64,000 nucleotides of DNA from Acanthamoeba sp. SK_2022b (lineage: Eukaryota; Discosea; Longamoebia; Acanthamoebidae), in assembly GCA_027943245.1 (NCBI GenBank), contig JANDJZ010001749.1:1-64000 (forward strand). The letters are read 5' to 3'. This document shows, one piece after another, positions 20,000 to 33,819 of this stretch (the stretch's first letter is position 1; each line of letters opens with the position of its first letter). The notes beneath the pieces were generated by a model, which was not told the origin of the DNA, made no database searches, and saw only the letters and a list, made by a program, of their open reading frames with translations. A program made the position numbers and the translations under genes.

Positions 20000-20029
20000 A
20001 GGCGGTATCCGGCCCCGATGATACCGCCT
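20000..20029 (+). terminator. Hairpin after the GNAT gene
   Basis: AGGCGGTATC and GATACCGCCT form a perfect 10-bp stem with a 10-nt loop 5 nt after the stop. Only TTG follows, so it is a weak terminator or an mRNA-stabilising hairpin. Confidence 0.6.
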
Positions 20030-20133
20030 TGCAACCCCGCTTTATCAACTGCGCGCCGCTTCGCACAATTGACATAAACTGCTGCCTATCGACAACTTTT
20101 GCGAAAAAAGTCTACGCCAAAAACGAAGCTGTC

Positions 20134-20139
20134 TATAAT
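20134..20139 (+). promoter_or_regulatory. -10 element of coaA
   Basis: TATAAT lies 75 bp before the coaA ATG. A weak TCTACG sits 17 bp upstream as -35. A TTGACA at 20069 has no good partner at the right spacing. Confidence 0.5.
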
Positions 20140-20213
20140 ATGCAGCTTGTTTATTCTCTGGAGCTGGCGTCCGGCGCCTTTCCCAACCTGCGTTAACAGG
20201 CAGAATTTGGCTT

Positions 20214-21164
20214 ATGATAAAAAGAGATCAATCTTTAGCAACGCCCTACCTACAGTTCGATCGTACCCAATGGGCTGCGTTGAGAGATTCGGTGCCGCTG
20301 ACGTTGTCGGAAGAAGAGATCGTTAAACTGAAAGGGATTAACGAAGATCTCTCGTTGGAAGAAGTTGCGCAGATTTATCTGCCGCTGTCACGACTGTTGA
20401 ACTTCTATATCAGCTCCAACCTGCGGCGGCAGGCGGTACTGGAGCAATTCCTCGGCACCGACGGGCAAAAAATTCCCTATGTCATCGGCATCGCCGGCAG
20501 CGTAGCCGTCGGTAAGAGCACAACAGCGCGCTTGTTGCAGGCACTGCTGAGCCGCTGGCCGGAACACCGCAGCGTTGAGCTGATCACGACCGACGGTTTC
20601 TTGCATCCAAATAAGGTGCTGAACGAACGCGGCCTGATGAAGAAAAAAGGCTTCCCGCAGTCTTACGATATGCATAGCCTGGTGAAATTCGTGTCGGAAG
20701 TGAAATCCGGCGCCAAACGCGTCACCGCCCCGGTTTATTCCCATTTGATCTATGACGTTGTGCCCGAGGGCAATAAAGTCATCGAGCAGCCGGATATTCT
20801 GATCCTGGAAGGGCTTAACGTATTGCAAAGCGGTATGGATTACCCTCACGATCCGCATCGCGTATTCGTTTCCGATTTTGTCGACTTCTCTATATATGTT
20901 GATGCCCCGGAGACGCTATTGCAAAGCTGGTATATCAATCGCTTCCTGAAATTCCGTCAGGGCGCATTTTCCAATCCCGATTCTTATTTCCATCACTATT
21001 CAAAATTGCCGGAACCGGAAGCGATTAATATCGCCACGCAATTGTGGAATGAAATTAACGGATTGAATTTGCAGCAGAATATACTGCCTACGCGCGAGAG
21101 AGCCAGCCTGATCATGACCAAAAGCGCTAACCACGCCGTTGAAAGCGTGCGTTTAAGAAAGTAA
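20214..21164 (+). CDS. coaA: Pantothenate kinase (type I) CoaA
   Basis: CoaA phosphorylates pantothenate, the first and regulated step of coenzyme A synthesis. The 316-residue product matches E. coli CoaA over its full length, with the P-loop GSVAVGKS at 95-102, TTDGFLHPN, and the C-terminal [21 protein letters not shown]. It is convergent with birA across a terminator. Its position next to birA and murB is the E. coli order. Confidence 0.98.
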   Translation: MIKRDQSLATPYLQFDRTQWAALRDSVPLTLSEEEIVKLKGINEDLSLEEVAQIYLPLSRLLNFYISSNLRRQAVLEQFLGTDGQKIPYVIGIAGSVAVGKSTTARLLQALLSRWPEHRSVELITTDGFLHPNKVLNERGLMKKKGFPQSYDMHSLVKFVSEVKSGAKRVTAPVYSHLIYDVVPEGNKVIEQPDILILEGLNVLQSGMDYPHDPHRVFVSDFVDFSIYVDAPETLLQSWYINRFLKFRQGAFSNPDSYFHHYSKLPEPEAINIATQLWNEINGLNLQQNILPTRERASLIMTKSANHAVESVRLRK

Positions 21165-21181
21165 GCCTACCGATCGATTCA

Positions 21182-21205
21182 GGGGACGTTGCCGTCCCCC
21201 TTTCT
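21182..21205 (+). terminator. Intrinsic terminator of coaA
   Basis: GGGGACG-TTGC-CGTCCCC is a perfect 7-bp stem with a tetraloop, followed by CTTTCT, 17 nt after the coaA stop and just before the birA stop on the other strand. Confidence 0.8.
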
Positions 21206-21209
21206 CTAA

Positions 21210-22172
21210 CTATTCCGCACTGCGCAGTGATATCTCCCCGCCGATGAAGGGTTTTATCTCTCCGTCTTGTTCCAGTAGTAGCGCCCCCTGCGAATCGATA
21301 CCTCGGGCGATGCCCACAATCTGCCGCTCGCCAATCAGGAGCTTGACCGGTCTGTCGATAAAGTTATCCAGGGTACGCCAGCGACCGATAAAGGGCGCCA
21401 GTCCGTCTATCTCAAACTGTTTCAACGACTGACGCAGCTCATTGAGCAGGGTTGCAGCCAGCTCATTGCGATCGATCTGAATTCCCGCTTCCTGCAGGTT
21501 AATCCAGCCCTGGGTAATGGCGCTGGCGTTGGTATCCCGCATCGCCAGGTTAATGCCGGCACCGATGACCAGTTGAGCCGCATCGCCGGTTTTTCCCGTC
21601 AGTTCGACCAGGATCCCCGCCAGTTTACGATCGTTCAGATAAAGATCGTTAGGCCACTTAACGCGCACGTCTGCCGCACCGAGACGCTGCAGAACTTCCG
21701 CCATCACCATCCCGATCACCAGGCTAAGCCCCATTGCCGCCGCCGGGCCTTGCTCCAAGCGCCAGAACATCGACAGGTATAAATTAGCGCCAAATGGCGA
21801 GATCCACTGCCGCCCGCGGCGCCCACGCCCCGCCTGTTGGTATTCAGCGACGCAGGCGTCACCGGAGTGCAATTCGGCGATGCGGTCCAGCAAGTATTGG
21901 TTGGTGGAATCGACCACCGGCAACACGCTTACACGCTTGTCTTCCAGCAGGCTGAGGATACGCTCGGCTTCCAACAGCTGGATGGCACCAGGCAGGCTGT
22001 AACCTTTGCCAGGCACGGTAAAAACATCCAGCCCCCACTCGCGAATGGTTTGAATATGCTTATTGATCGCAGCACGGCTCATGCCGAGTGACTCACCGAG
22101 GTGTTCCCCGGAATGGAATTCGCCGTCGGCCAGCAGCGCGATCAGTTTTAACGGAACCTTGGTATCTTTCAT
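21210..22172 (-). CDS. birA: Biotin-protein ligase / biotin operon repressor BirA
   Basis: BirA attaches biotin to the carboxyl carrier protein and, as biotinyl-AMP dimer, represses the bio operon. The 320-residue product has an N-terminal winged helix (about 22-46, [20 protein letters not shown]), the adenylate loop GRGRRG at 115-120, [16 protein letters not shown] and a C-terminal SH3-like domain. Its ATG overlaps the stop of the murB fragment (ATGA), as in the intact murB-birA operon. If murB is really broken here, the native birA promoter upstream of murB is missing too. Confidence 0.97.
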   Translation of the reverse strand: MKDTKVPLKLIALLADGEFHSGEHLGESLGMSRAAINKHIQTIREWGLDVFTVPGKGYSLPGAIQLLEAERILSLLEDKRVSVLPVVDSTNQYLLDRIAELHSGDACVAEYQQAGRGRRGRQWISPFGANLYLSMFWRLEQGPAAAMGLSLVIGMVMAEVLQRLGAADVRVKWPNDLYLNDRKLAGILVELTGKTGDAAQLVIGAGINLAMRDTNASAITQGWINLQEAGIQIDRNELAATLLNELRQSLKQFEIDGLAPFIGRWRTLDNFIDRPVKLLIGERQIVGIARGIDSQGALLLEQDGEIKPFIGGEISLRSAE

Positions 22173-22504
22173 GACAGCACCGCCACGGCATTCAGCTCAC
22201 CGGTCGCGCCAATAAAACGCACCTCAGGCTCCAGCCAGACGCCAAATTTATCGGCCACCGTCTTGCGTACATGGCGCGCCAGCGCCACCACATCCTGGCT
22301 GTGGGCGTTGTCGATGTTCACCAGCACCAGCGCCTGCTGGCGGTGTACCGCAGCACCACCGAGACGATATCCTTTCAGTTCGCATTGGTCGATAAGCCAG
22401 CCGGCGGCCAGCTTCACCTGGCCATCCTGCTGCGGATAATGCGGTATGCCAGGATATTTGGCGAGGGTTTTTTCGGCAAAACGCTGGCCAAACCCGCATT
22501 TTTG
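22169..22504 (-). pseudogene. murB: murB 3' fragment (UDP-N-acetylenolpyruvoylglucosamine reductase)
   Basis: About 110 residues match the MurB C-terminal domain: [40 protein letters not shown], and [14 protein letters not shown] with the C-terminal catalytic Glu. The FAD-binding N-terminal two thirds (about 235 residues) are missing. Upstream the reading frame runs directly into the TGA of hemG in the same frame. No start codon or promoter belonging to murB remains. MurB is essential for peptidoglycan, so an intact copy must exist elsewhere or the junction is artificial. Confidence 0.92.
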
Positions 22505-23038
22505 TCACTTTTCGTACTGGATCTGGCTAAATTCCTGGGCGAAACGGTCGACCTGCTGCCAATCGGTGTACTCCACTTCCTTACTGGTATCCGTTTCACC
22601 GCCCGTCATACGCATAATAAATTGAATCATGATGCGGTCGAACCAGCGATAGCGCGGATAACGCAATGCGCCGGCAAACACCGCGCACTGTTTTGGCTGC
22701 CACGGCGAGGCCAGCAGGAACTTGCGAGTATAAGCGTTGGTTTGCGGCGAGCGCTTTTCCGGTTTACGCGCGGTCAGGTTCACGGCAAAGAACGCGCTCG
22801 GCATTCGATTCAGTTGCTCGGCATGACGCTTGACGAATTTATCCAGCGCCGGGTTAAAGTGCCCGTAACGGATAGAAGCGCCGATCATCACCTGCTGATA
22901 CTGGCTAAGATCGACCTGTTCCGCCTGCAGCAGATCGATCACCTCACAACGCAGCGTGTCCTGCAGCTTGCTTGCTATATAAGAAGCGATAGCGCGTGTT
23001 TGCCCGTCACGGCTCGAATAAAGTATCAATGCCTTCAT
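22505..23038 (-). CDS. hemG: Menaquinone-dependent protoporphyrinogen IX dehydrogenase HemG
   Basis: HemG oxidises protoporphyrinogen IX to protoporphyrin IX and passes electrons to the quinone pool. The 177-residue flavodoxin-like protein starts [18 protein letters not shown] with the FMN phosphate loop, and has [11 protein letters not shown]. It lies 21 bp downstream of trkH, as in E. coli. Its stop abuts the murB fragment; in E. coli an rRNA operon follows hemG. Confidence 0.97.
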   Translation of the reverse strand: MKALILYSSRDGQTRAIASYIASKLQDTLRCEVIDLLQAEQVDLSQYQQVMIGASIRYGHFNPALDKFVKRHAEQLNRMPSAFFAVNLTARKPEKRSPQTNAYTRKFLLASPWQPKQCAVFAGALRYPRYRWFDRIMIQFIMRMTGGETDTSKEVEYTDWQQVDRFAQEFSQIQYEK

Positions 23039-23059
23039 GGCGTACTCCTTATATCAGAC

Positions 23060-24511
23060 TCACTCACGCCAGAAGGTTGGCGTGAACAGCACCAGCAATG
23101 TGAACACTTCCAGGCGCCCGAACAGCATCGTCACCACCAGGATCCACTTGGCCGCCGCCGGCATCGTGGTGAAGTTATCCGCCACTACGCCCAGGCCGGG
23201 GCCGAGGTTATTGAGCGTTGCCGTCACTGCGGCGAACGCGGAAAAATCGTCAACGCCGGTGGCAATGATCGCCAGCATGCTGACGATAAACACCAGCGCA
23301 TAGGCAGAGAAGAATCCCCATACCGCCTCCAGGATGCGTTCCGGCAGCGCGCGGTTGCCCAATTTGATGGTATAGACCGCGTTGGGGTGCACCAACCTTT
23401 TCAACTCGCGCGAGCCCTGCAGGTACAGAAGCAGGATACGGATCACCTTCAGGCCACCGCCGGTCGAGCCGGCGCAACCGCCGATGAACGCCGAGCACAG
23501 CAACAACATAGGCAGAAACAGCGGCCACTTGGCGATGCTGTCGGTCGTAAAACCGGCCGTGGTCGCCATCGATACCACCTGGAAGAACGCCTGATTGAGC
23601 GTTTCCATACCGCTCTTATAGACGCCATGCCCCCAGAGCACCAACGTGCATACCACCACCAGCGTCAACTGGACGAAGATGAACATGCGGAATTCAGGAT
23701 CGCGCCCATACACCTTCAGACTGCGACCGCTTAGCAAAGCGAAGTGCAAGCCGTAGTTACAGCCGGAAATCAGCAGGAACACGGCGATGATGGTGTTGAT
23801 GGTCGGACTGGCGTAATAACCGATACTGGCGTCGTGGGTAGAAAAACCGCCGATGGCGATGGTCGAGAAACTGTGGCCGATGGCGTCGAACACCGACATC
23901 CCAGCCCCCCAGAGCGCCAGCGCACAGGCGACGGTCAGCAACACATAGATTAGCCACAGGGTTTTGGCGGTTTCGGCGATGCGTGGACGCATCTTGTTGT
24001 CTTTCAGCGGCCCGGGCATTTCCGCCCGATACAGCTGCATGCCGCCGACGCCGAGTATCGGCAGTATCGCCACCGCCAACACGATGATCCCCATGCCGCC
24101 CATCCATTGCAGCATCTGGCGATAGAACAGAATGGCCTTCGGCAGCAAGTCCAATCCCACCAGCGTCGTCGCACCGGTGGTCGTCAATCCCGAGAAGGAT
24201 TCAAAGAAGGCGTCGGTCAGCGACAGGTTGGGCCGTTCCGAAAACAGGAACGGCAATGCCCCCACGCTGCCCAGCACGGTCCAGAACAGCACGACGATCA
24301 GGAAGCCTTCCCGGGGCTTCAGCTCGTGTTTCTGTTTGCGGTTCGGCCACCACAGCATCAGACCGATGGTCAGCGCCACGAAGAAGGTTTGGCTGAATGC
24401 ACGCCCCGCCCCATCGCGGTAAATCAATGCCACCAGGCCGGGAATAAACATCGTCCCGGAGAACAGGATGACCAGCAGACCAACGATACGGGTTATGGCG
24501 CGAAAATGCAT
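23060..24511 (-). CDS. trkH: Trk system potassium uptake protein TrkH
   Basis: TrkH is the membrane pore of the Trk K+ uptake system and works with TrkA. The 483-residue product is nearly collinear with E. coli TrkH, with four pore repeats whose filters include SGLTTTGATT, TIAIGGFSTHD, TTAGFTTDS and NNLGPGLG. It is co-transcribed with hemG (21-bp gap) and lies 35 bp after yigZ. Confidence 0.98.
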   Translation of the reverse strand: MHFRAITRIVGLLVILFSGTMFIPGLVALIYRDGAGRAFSQTFFVALTIGLMLWWPNRKQKHELKPREGFLIVVLFWTVLGSVGALPFLFSERPNLSLTDAFFESFSGLTTTGATTLVGLDLLPKAILFYRQMLQWMGGMGIIVLAVAILPILGVGGMQLYRAEMPGPLKDNKMRPRIAETAKTLWLIYVLLTVACALALWGAGMSVFDAIGHSFSTIAIGGFSTHDASIGYYASPTINTIIAVFLLISGCNYGLHFALLSGRSLKVYGRDPEFRMFIFVQLTLVVVCTLVLWGHGVYKSGMETLNQAFFQVVSMATTAGFTTDSIAKWPLFLPMLLLCSAFIGGCAGSTGGGLKVIRILLLYLQGSRELKRLVHPNAVYTIKLGNRALPERILEAVWGFFSAYALVFIVSMLAIIATGVDDFSAFAAVTATLNNLGPGLGVVADNFTTMPAAAKWILVVTMLFGRLEVFTLLVLFTPTFWRE

Positions 24512-24546
24512 TTCAGCACGATCCTTAGCAATTCAATTGGGAGGAA

Positions 24547-25161
24547 TTATTGCGAAATGGGGGTTAATTGCAAATTACCGCGACTGAGATCACGCAATTT
24601 ATTTCCAAACAGCTCGACCTCGGTGGCCGGCAAGGCCAGATGCAGCACGACGGCGGCGCCGTATTCGCCCTGCAGGATCCGACCTGCGGTTTGCTGCAGC
24701 AAGTTCTCCACCAGCGCCAACTGCGCATAGTCGCACTGCAAGATATATTCTGCTTCCGGCACCTTTTGTGCCAACGCCAACTGCTTCAACGCCTGTTGAA
24801 CACCGTTGCCATAGGCTTTCACCAGCCCGCCGGTGCCCAGCTTGACGCCGCCATAGTAACGAACGACCACGGCGGTCACTTCGCCGATACCGCTGCCCAT
24901 CAGCTGCGCGAGGATCGGTTTGCCGGCGGTGCCCGACGGTTCTCCGTCGTCGGAGAACCCCAGCTGCTGCGAGTCATCGGGGCTACCGGCGACGAATGCC
25001 CAACAATGGTGCCGCGCCGTTGGGTGCTCATCCCGCACCTGCTGAATAAACGCCTTTGCCGCTTCTACCCCGCTGGTCGGCGCCAGCAGGGTGATAAAAC
25101 GGCTCTTCTTTATTTCTTCGGTAAAGCAGGTTGCTTCAGCCGGTATCGGGTACGGCCGCAT
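24547..25161 (-). CDS. yigZ: IMPACT family protein YigZ
   Basis: A 204-residue protein of the UPF0029/IMPACT family, conserved next to pepQ and trkH. It shows the N-terminal core KKSRFITLLAPTSG, HHCWAF, SDDGEPSGTAGKPIL and RYYGGVKLGTGGL, and a C-terminal ferredoxin-like domain. Its start overlaps the pepQ stop by one base (TGATG). A role in translation control is suggested by eukaryotic IMPACT; the bacterial function is not settled. Confidence 0.94.
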   Translation of the reverse strand: MRPYPIPAEATCFTEEIKKSRFITLLAPTSGVEAAKAFIQQVRDEHPTARHHCWAFVAGSPDDSQQLGFSDDGEPSGTAGKPILAQLMGSGIGEVTAVVVRYYGGVKLGTGGLVKAYGNGVQQALKQLALAQKVPEAEYILQCDYAQLALVENLLQQTAGRILQGEYGAAVVLHLALPATEVELFGNKLRDLSRGNLQLTPISQ

Positions 25162-26492
25162 CAGGCCAGGTTCAGATCGCGCGTCATGTTCTCGATGCGC
25201 TTTTCGTGGATCACGATGTTGTCTTCGATGCGGATGCCGCCGTATGGCTTCAGCGCATCGATGCGATCCCAGGCGAAGTGCTGCTTGAACTCACCGCTGC
25301 GCCACGGCGCCAACAGAGAGTCGATGAAGTACAGACCCGGCTCGATGGTCAACACCATGCCCGGCTGCAACACGCGGGTGCAACGCAGGAACGGATACTT
25401 GGACGGCGCCGCCAGGTGGGTGCCTTGCTCGTCCTGCATAAAACCGGCGGCGTCGTGCACCTGCAGGCCCAGCGGGTGGCCCAGCCCGTGCGGCAAGAAC
25501 GGCGTGGTGATACCCGTTTCAACCATCGCCTCTTCGCTGAGGCCGTTCACCAACTTGTGATTCTTGAGCAGCTTGGCGATGCGCTGGTGCATCTGCACAT
25601 GGTAGTCGGTATAACGCACGCCGGTTTTGATGGTGTCGATCAACGCCAGCTGCTCACCGTTGAGATCTTTCACCAGGTGGGCGAACTCGCTGCCGCTTTG
25701 CGCCGCGTAGGTGCGGGTCAGATCGGCGGCGTAGCCGTTATATTCCGCGCCGGCGTCGATCAGAAAACTCAGGGATTCGGCCGGCGGCTGATGATCCAGC
25801 TTGGTGTAGTGCAGTACCGAAGCGTGTTCGTTCAGCGCCACGATGTTGTCGTAAGGCACATCGGTATCGCGGTGGCCGGTCGCCGTCAGGTAGGCCAGGT
25901 TGATGTCGAACTCGCTCATGCCGGAGAGGAAGGCCTCATGCGCCGCACGATGGCCGGTTACCGCCGTCTTCTGCGCTTCGCGCATGCAGGCCAGCTCATA
26001 GCCGGTTTTGATCGAACGGTGGAAATCCAGGTAGTTCAACACCGCTTTCGGATTGATGTTCTCAGAAGGGATGCCGAGATCGCGGGCGCGCTGTTGCGCA
26101 TAACCGATATAGCCCACGCGCTCGCGCTGCGGCGGAAGCTGCTGGGCGATGGCGTCGGCGTTGGCCAGCGGCATCAATTCAAGGGATTTGGTCCAGAAAC
26201 TCTCCGGCAGCGGCTCTACGCTGTGCCAGTAGTCAACCGGGGAGTAGAACCACAGCTTCGGCTTGTTAACACCGTCGATCCACAACCAGCAGTTCGGCAC
26301 CGACGTCACCGGCACCCAGGCTTTGAAATGCGCGTTCACTTTGAACGGATAGCTATGGTCGTCCAAAAATACCTTTTGCAGTTCTCCGGAGTGAATCAGC
26401 AGCGCATCCAACTTGTTGCGCTCCAGCACTTCGCGCGCGCGTTTTTGCAGCTCTGCCAGGTGGTCGTTATACAAAGAAGCCAGCGTTTCCAT
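25161..26492 (-). CDS. pepQ: Xaa-Pro dipeptidase PepQ
   Basis: PepQ cleaves Xaa-Pro dipeptides. The 443-residue metallopeptidase has the pita-bread metal ligands in [39 protein letters not shown] and GGIRIEDN. The ATG at 26492 gives the E. coli N-terminus (METLASLY); an upstream in-frame start at 26588 would add 32 unrelated residues. It heads the pepQ-yigZ-trkH-hemG cluster. Confidence 0.97.
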   Translation of the reverse strand: METLASLYNDHLAELQKRAREVLERNKLDALLIHSGELQKVFLDDHSYPFKVNAHFKAWVPVTSVPNCWLWIDGVNKPKLWFYSPVDYWHSVEPLPESFWTKSLELMPLANADAIAQQLPPQRERVGYIGYAQQRARDLGIPSENINPKAVLNYLDFHRSIKTGYELACMREAQKTAVTGHRAAHEAFLSGMSEFDINLAYLTATGHRDTDVPYDNIVALNEHASVLHYTKLDHQPPAESLSFLIDAGAEYNGYAADLTRTYAAQSGSEFAHLVKDLNGEQLALIDTIKTGVRYTDYHVQMHQRIAKLLKNHKLVNGLSEEAMVETGITTPFLPHGLGHPLGLQVHDAAGFMQDEQGTHLAAPSKYPFLRCTRVLQPGMVLTIEPGLYFIDSLLAPWRSGEFKQHFAWDRIDALKPYGGIRIEDNIVIHEKRIENMTRDLNLA

Positions 26493-26604
26493 CACAGTAC
26501 CCTTATGCCTTAGCACGAAAGAAGCCATCTTAACACAGCGCTCCGACGCACCAACCTCATCGCGTTGGGCATGCGGAGCAGCTCGCAATTCCCTGCAAAT
26601 GCCG

Positions 26605-27801
26605 TTACATCCGCAGTTTAACCATTAGCCAACCGGCCAGGCCGAGCACCGCTATCGCCAGCGCCCACAGGCCATGGTGCTCCAACAACACCGCGCCGGC
26701 CGCGGCGACGCCCGCCAGACACTGCTGCAGAAAGCCGCACAGCGCCATCGCATAGGCACCGTACTCTTTGGCGTCGCTGACCGCCATCGCCATGCTGTTG
26801 GGAAACAACACCGCCTGGCCAAAAATAGTCAGGCAATACAGCGCGATGAACAGCGCCATACCGGAAAGGCCGGCCAGAATGCCGCTCCACCACAATATCA
26901 GGATCGCCACCGTCGCCAGGGCCACGATGCCGCTGCCGGTTTGCATCAGTTTTTTCCCGCCGACGCGCGCCACCGTACGGTTCACCGTCAACGCGCCGCT
27001 AAAGTAGGCGATGCCGATCACCAAGCCCAGCGCGCCGAACGCCGTGACGTTGAGACCAAAACCCTGTTGCATGACGAACGGGCTCACCTCCTGCAACGTC
27101 ACCGTGGTGGCGAAACCCAGCCCGCCGACGCAGGCCGGCCAAAAAAATCCCGGCCGCTGCAGGATGGCGAAGTAGGTAGCCGTCATCGCCGGGCGAGGCC
27201 CGCGATCGCGGCCCGCCTCCAGCGGCAGCGTCGCCATCAGCGCCAGAATGGCCAAACCGGTGGCACCCATCAAGACGAAGCCCATCTGCCAGTGCGAATA
27301 TTGGCTGAGCAGGCCGCCGACGAACTGACCGCCGCCCAGCGCGGTGATAAAAGCGATAGAGAGCACCGACAGCCGGCGCGCCAGCTCGTCACCGCTCCAG
27401 TTATCCCGCACGATGATGCGTGCAATGATCGCCGCGCCACCGGCGCCCACACCCTGCAGCGCGCGCAGCGCTAGCAGCTGGGCACCGTTGCTGCACAGCG
27501 CCAACAGCCCGCTGCAGCCAATGAAAAGCAGCAGGGAAAGCGTCAGCGGCGCTCGGCGGCCAAAGCGATCGGCAGCCGCGCCCCAGAACAGCACCGGCAA
27601 GGCAGCGCCGATGACGAAGATCGAAATGGACAGCTCGGTGGCGCGCCGGCTCATTGCCAACTCGCGCATCACCGTCGGCAGCGAAGGCAGGTACACGGTC
27701 GTCGCCATCTGCGCCATAAATACCAACAGACACGCCAGCGTCATGGTTCTAGCGGGAATACTCCATAAGCCGCTGCGTTTGACACAAGCCGCCTTAGTCA
27801 T
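26605..27801 (-). CDS. MFS drug-efflux-type transporter (Bcr/CflA-like, DHA1)
   Basis: A 398-residue protein with twelve predicted transmembrane segments. It has the MFS loop signature [12 protein letters not shown] between TM2 and TM3 and the motif-C-like [17 protein letters not shown] near TM5. It resembles 12-TM proton-driven multidrug exporters of the Bcr/CflA kind; substrate unknown. It lies between pepQ and fadB on the minus strand, an insertion relative to E. coli, and shares the divergent 233-bp region with fadB. Confidence 0.85.
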   Translation of the reverse strand: MTKAACVKRSGLWSIPARTMTLACLLVFMAQMATTVYLPSLPTVMRELAMSRRATELSISIFVIGAALPVLFWGAAADRFGRRAPLTLSLLLFIGCSGLLALCSNGAQLLALRALQGVGAGGAAIIARIIVRDNWSGDELARRLSVLSIAFITALGGGQFVGGLLSQYSHWQMGFVLMGATGLAILALMATLPLEAGRDRGPRPAMTATYFAILQRPGFFWPACVGGLGFATTVTLQEVSPFVMQQGFGLNVTAFGALGLVIGIAYFSGALTVNRTVARVGGKKLMQTGSGIVALATVAILILWWSGILAGLSGMALFIALYCLTIFGQAVLFPNSMAMAVSDAKEYGAYAMALCGFLQQCLAGVAAAGAVLLEHHGLWALAIAVLGLAGWLMVKLRM

Positions 27802-27939
27802 GCCTTACCTCGTCTGAATGCTAAATCGCTGCAGGCAAGTGTATGAGGGCCGACAGACTCCAGCAAATGCCGATAGCACATAAAATATAACTTCGTTTTA
27901 AATCAAAAAACTAACTTGGCGAGATGTGATCCGACCAGC

Positions 27940-27967
27940 AAATATGCAATCTCTCATTTGCATATTT
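27940..27967. promoter_or_regulatory. Perfect 10-bp inverted repeat upstream of fadB
   Basis: AAATATGCAA and TTGCATATTT are perfect complements 8 nt apart, in AT-rich DNA between the divergent MFS and fadB genes, just upstream of the likely fadB -10. It could bind a second regulator or form a cruciform. CRP-like TGTGAT lies at 27925-27930 without a good second half. Confidence 0.5.
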
Positions 27968-27968
27968 T

Positions 27969-27974
27969 TAACAT
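27969..27974 (+). promoter_or_regulatory. -10 element of fadBA
   Basis: TAACAT places the FadR site at about +13 of the transcript, matching the E. coli fadBA arrangement, where FadR blocks just downstream of the start. The -35 is poor. Confidence 0.45.
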
Positions 27975-27993
27975 AAAAACCACACTCCTCATC

Positions 27994-28010
27994 ATCTGGT
28001 CATACCAGAT
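27994..28010 (+). promoter_or_regulatory. FadR operator of fadBA
   Basis: ATCTGGTCATACCAGAT is a perfect palindrome (7-bp arms, 3-bp centre) and closely matches the FadR site of E. coli fadBA. Binding would repress fadBA until long-chain acyl-CoA releases FadR. Confidence 0.93.
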
Positions 28011-28034
28011 CATACGCTGATTCAGGAGATAGAC

Positions 28035-31398
<3,364 letters not shown>

Positions 31399-31470
31399 CT
31401 GTGTCTATCTTGGGATGACCGCGTCACCACTTCAAATCGCGGCATCCCGCCAAGTTTAGTTGCCGTTCTT

Positions 31471-31495
31471 CCCGCCTGTCAGGGGCGGGTTTTTT
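31471..31495 (+). terminator. Intrinsic terminator of fadBA
   Basis: CCCGCC-TGTCAGG-GGCGGG is a 6-bp GC stem followed by six T, 72 nt after fadA. Confidence 0.85.
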
Positions 31496-31520
31496 ATGCC
31501 TGAAGTTTGCCGGCGCCCAA

Positions 31521-31552
31521 ATAAAAACGGGGCGACCCTCGGCCACCCCGTT
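31521..31552 (-). terminator. Intrinsic terminator of fre
   Basis: On the minus strand ACGGGG and CCCCGT enclose an inner GGCC/GGTC stem and are followed by TTTTAT. It lies about 20 nt after the fre stop. Confidence 0.8.
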
Positions 31553-31570
31553 CACTGCGCATCGCCTCTG

Positions 31571-32272
31571 TCAGATAAACGAAAACGCGTCGCCGAACAT
31601 ATGCGCTTCCAGCGCGCCGCGCTCGGCGCAGAAACGCTCACGGGCGATTTTCGCCATCTCGAAACGCCCGGCGATATAGATATCGTGCTCCGCCAGCGTG
31701 CCGAAATCCTGCAGCACCGCGCTGAGCACGGTGCCGCTGCGGCCGCGCCATTCGGCTTCCGGCTGCTCGACCACCGGGATCACCTTCAGATTCGGATGCT
31801 GCAACGACAGCGCTTCCAGCTCGCTCAAATCGTACAGGTGCTTCAGCTCACGCCCGCCCCAGTAGATCGAAATGTCGCGATCGGGCTGCTGCTCCAACGC
31901 GGTCAACAAGATTGAACGCGCGTAAGAGAAGCCGGTGCCGCCGGCGATCAGCACCAGCGGACGGCTGCCCTCTTCCCGCAGCCAGGCGTCGCCGTGCGGC
32001 ACGTCGACGGTGATCGCCTGCTCTTTCAGGATGCGATCCATCACCGCCATGGCATACAGATTCAGCTCCGAAGCGCCGATGTGCAGCTCGATATAATCTT
32101 GCTGCGTCGGGGTAGATGCCAGCGAGAACGGACGCTTGTCGCGCTCGTCCATCACCACCATCAGATATTGCCCTGCCTTGAAAGAAAACGGCTGCTCGGG
32201 CACCAGACGTACCCGATAAACCGTATCGGTAATGGCCTCTACCGAGGTCACTTTACAGCTCAATATTGTCAT
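31571..32272 (-). CDS. fre: NAD(P)H-flavin reductase Fre
   Basis: Fre reduces free flavins with NAD(P)H. The 233-residue product has the flavin-binding RPFSLAS at about 47-53 and the pyridine-nucleotide segment [16 protein letters not shown], and ends GDAFSFI like E. coli Fre. The ATG at 32272 is chosen on homology; an upstream in-frame start at 32296 adds eight residues. It follows ubiD by 50 bp on the same strand. Confidence 0.97.
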   Translation of the reverse strand: MTILSCKVTSVEAITDTVYRVRLVPEQPFSFKAGQYLMVVMDERDKRPFSLASTPTQQDYIELHIGASELNLYAMAVMDRILKEQAITVDVPHGDAWLREEGSRPLVLIAGGTGFSYARSILLTALEQQPDRDISIYWGGRELKHLYDLSELEALSLQHPNLKVIPVVEQPEAEWRGRSGTVLSAVLQDFGTLAEHDIYIAGRFEMAKIARERFCAERGALEAHMFGDAFSFI

Positions 32273-32322
32273 GCGTTCCCTCTGTCGGGTCATCAATGCA
32301 AAGCTGAGAACAGGGCCTGACG

Positions 32323-33819
32323 CTACAGCGTCGGTTCCCTGTCACTGAAGATTGCGAGCTCATCCCAGATTTCGTCGACGCGCGCACGTACCTTTTCATC
32401 CATCTGAATCGGACGGCCCCATTCGCGATCGGTTTCACCCGGCCATTTATTGGTGGCGTCCAGCCCCATCTTCGAACCCAGGCCGGAAACCGGCGAGGCG
32501 AAGTCCAGATAGTCGATCGGCGTATTCTCCACCAGAACGGTATCCCTTGCCGGATCCATTCGTGTGGTGATCGCCCAAATCACGTCGTTCCAGTCGCGCG
32601 CATTGACGTCGTCATCGCAGACGATAACAAATTTGGTGTACATAAACTGCCGCAGGAACGACCAGACGCCCATCATCACGCGTTTAGCGTGGCCGGCGTA
32701 CTGTTTTTTCATGGTCACTACTGCCAGGCGGTACGAGCACCCTTCCGGCGGCAGATAGAAATCGACGATTTCCGGGAACTGTTTTTGCAGGATCGGCACG
32801 AACACTTCATTCAGCGCCACGCCCAGGATCGCCGGCTCATCCGGCGGGCGGCCGGTATAGGTCGAGTGGTAGATCGCGTTGCGGCGCTGGGTGATGTGGG
32901 TGACGGTGAACACCGGGAACTGGTCGATTTCATTGTAGTAACCGGTGTGGTCGCCGTAGGGGCCTTCCGGCGCCATTTCACCCGGCTCGATATAGCCTTC
33001 CAGCACGATTTCAGCGCTGGCAGGCACTTCCAGATCGTTGGAAAGACACTTGACCACTTCGGTTTTATTGCCGCGCAGCAGCCCGGCAAAGGCATATTCA
33101 GACAGGGTATCCGGCACCGGCGTGACCGCACCGAGGATGGTGGCGGGATCGGCACCCAGCGCTACCGCGACCGGGAAACGCTCGCCGGGGTGCGCCTGGC
33201 ACCACTCCTGATAATCCAGCGCGCCGCCGCGATGCGACAGCCAGCGCATGATCACTTTGTTCTTGCCCAGCACCTGCTGGCGATAGATGCCGAGGTTTTG
33301 CCGTTCCTTATGCGGGCCACGGGTCACCGTTAGCCCCCAGGTGATCAGCGGCGCGGCGTCTTCCGGCCAGCAGTGCATCACCGGGATACGGCCCAGATCG
33401 ACATCCTCACCCTGCCATACCTGCTCCTGACAAGGCGCGGATCCCAGCACCTTGGTCGGCATGTTCAGCACTTGCTTGAACTTCGGCATTTTGTCGAACA
33501 GATCGCGGAAGCCTTTCGGCGGCTCCGGCTCTTTGAGGAACGCCAGCAGTTTGCCGACTTCGCGCAGCGCGCTGATATCTTCCTGCCCCATACCCATCGC
33601 CACGCGATTGGCGGTGCCGAACAGGTTGCACAGCACCGGCATGTCGTAGCCTTTCGGGTTTTCAAACAGCAATGCCGGGCCGCCCGCCCGCAGGGTGCGA
33701 TCGGCAATCTCCGTCATTTCCAGGTAAGGATCGATCGGCTGGCTGATGCGTTTTAGTTCCCCTCTCTTCTCCAGCAACGAGAGGAAATCGCGTAAGTCAC
33801 GGTATTTCATGCTGATCAT
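32323..33819 (-). CDS. ubiD: 3-octaprenyl-4-hydroxybenzoate decarboxylase UbiD
   Basis: UbiD decarboxylates the ubiquinone precursor using prenylated FMN made by UbiX. The 498-residue product matches E. coli UbiD throughout ([46 protein letters not shown]). The start at 33819 (MISMKYRDL) mirrors E. coli MDAMKY; ATG 33810 is equally possible because neither has a clear ribosome site. A TATAAT on the minus strand overlaps this start. Confidence 0.95.
   Translation of the reverse strand: MISMKYRDLRDFLSLLEKRGELKRISQPIDPYLEMTEIADRTLRAGGPALLFENPKGYDMPVLCNLFGTANRVAMGMGQEDISALREVGKLLAFLKEPEPPKGFRDLFDKMPKFKQVLNMPTKVLGSAPCQEQVWQGEDVDLGRIPVMHCWPEDAAPLITWGLTVTRGPHKERQNLGIYRQQVLGKNKVIMRWLSHRGGALDYQEWCQAHPGERFPVAVALGADPATILGAVTPVPDTLSEYAFAGLLRGNKTEVVKCLSNDLEVPASAEIVLEGYIEPGEMAPEGPYGDHTGYYNEIDQFPVFTVTHITQRRNAIYHSTYTGRPPDEPAILGVALNEVFVPILQKQFPEIVDFYLPPEGCSYRLAVVTMKKQYAGHAKRVMMGVWSFLRQFMYTKFVIVCDDDVNARDWNDVIWAITTRMDPARDTVLVENTPIDYLDFASPVSGLGSKMGLDATNKWPGETDREWGRPIQMDEKVRARVDEIWDELAIFSDREPTL

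Noticed and set aside
22271..23734. 487-codon plus-strand open frame over the hemG/murB junction
   Set aside because: It is antisense to hemG, trkH and the murB fragment, with shadow composition; it does not explain the junction.
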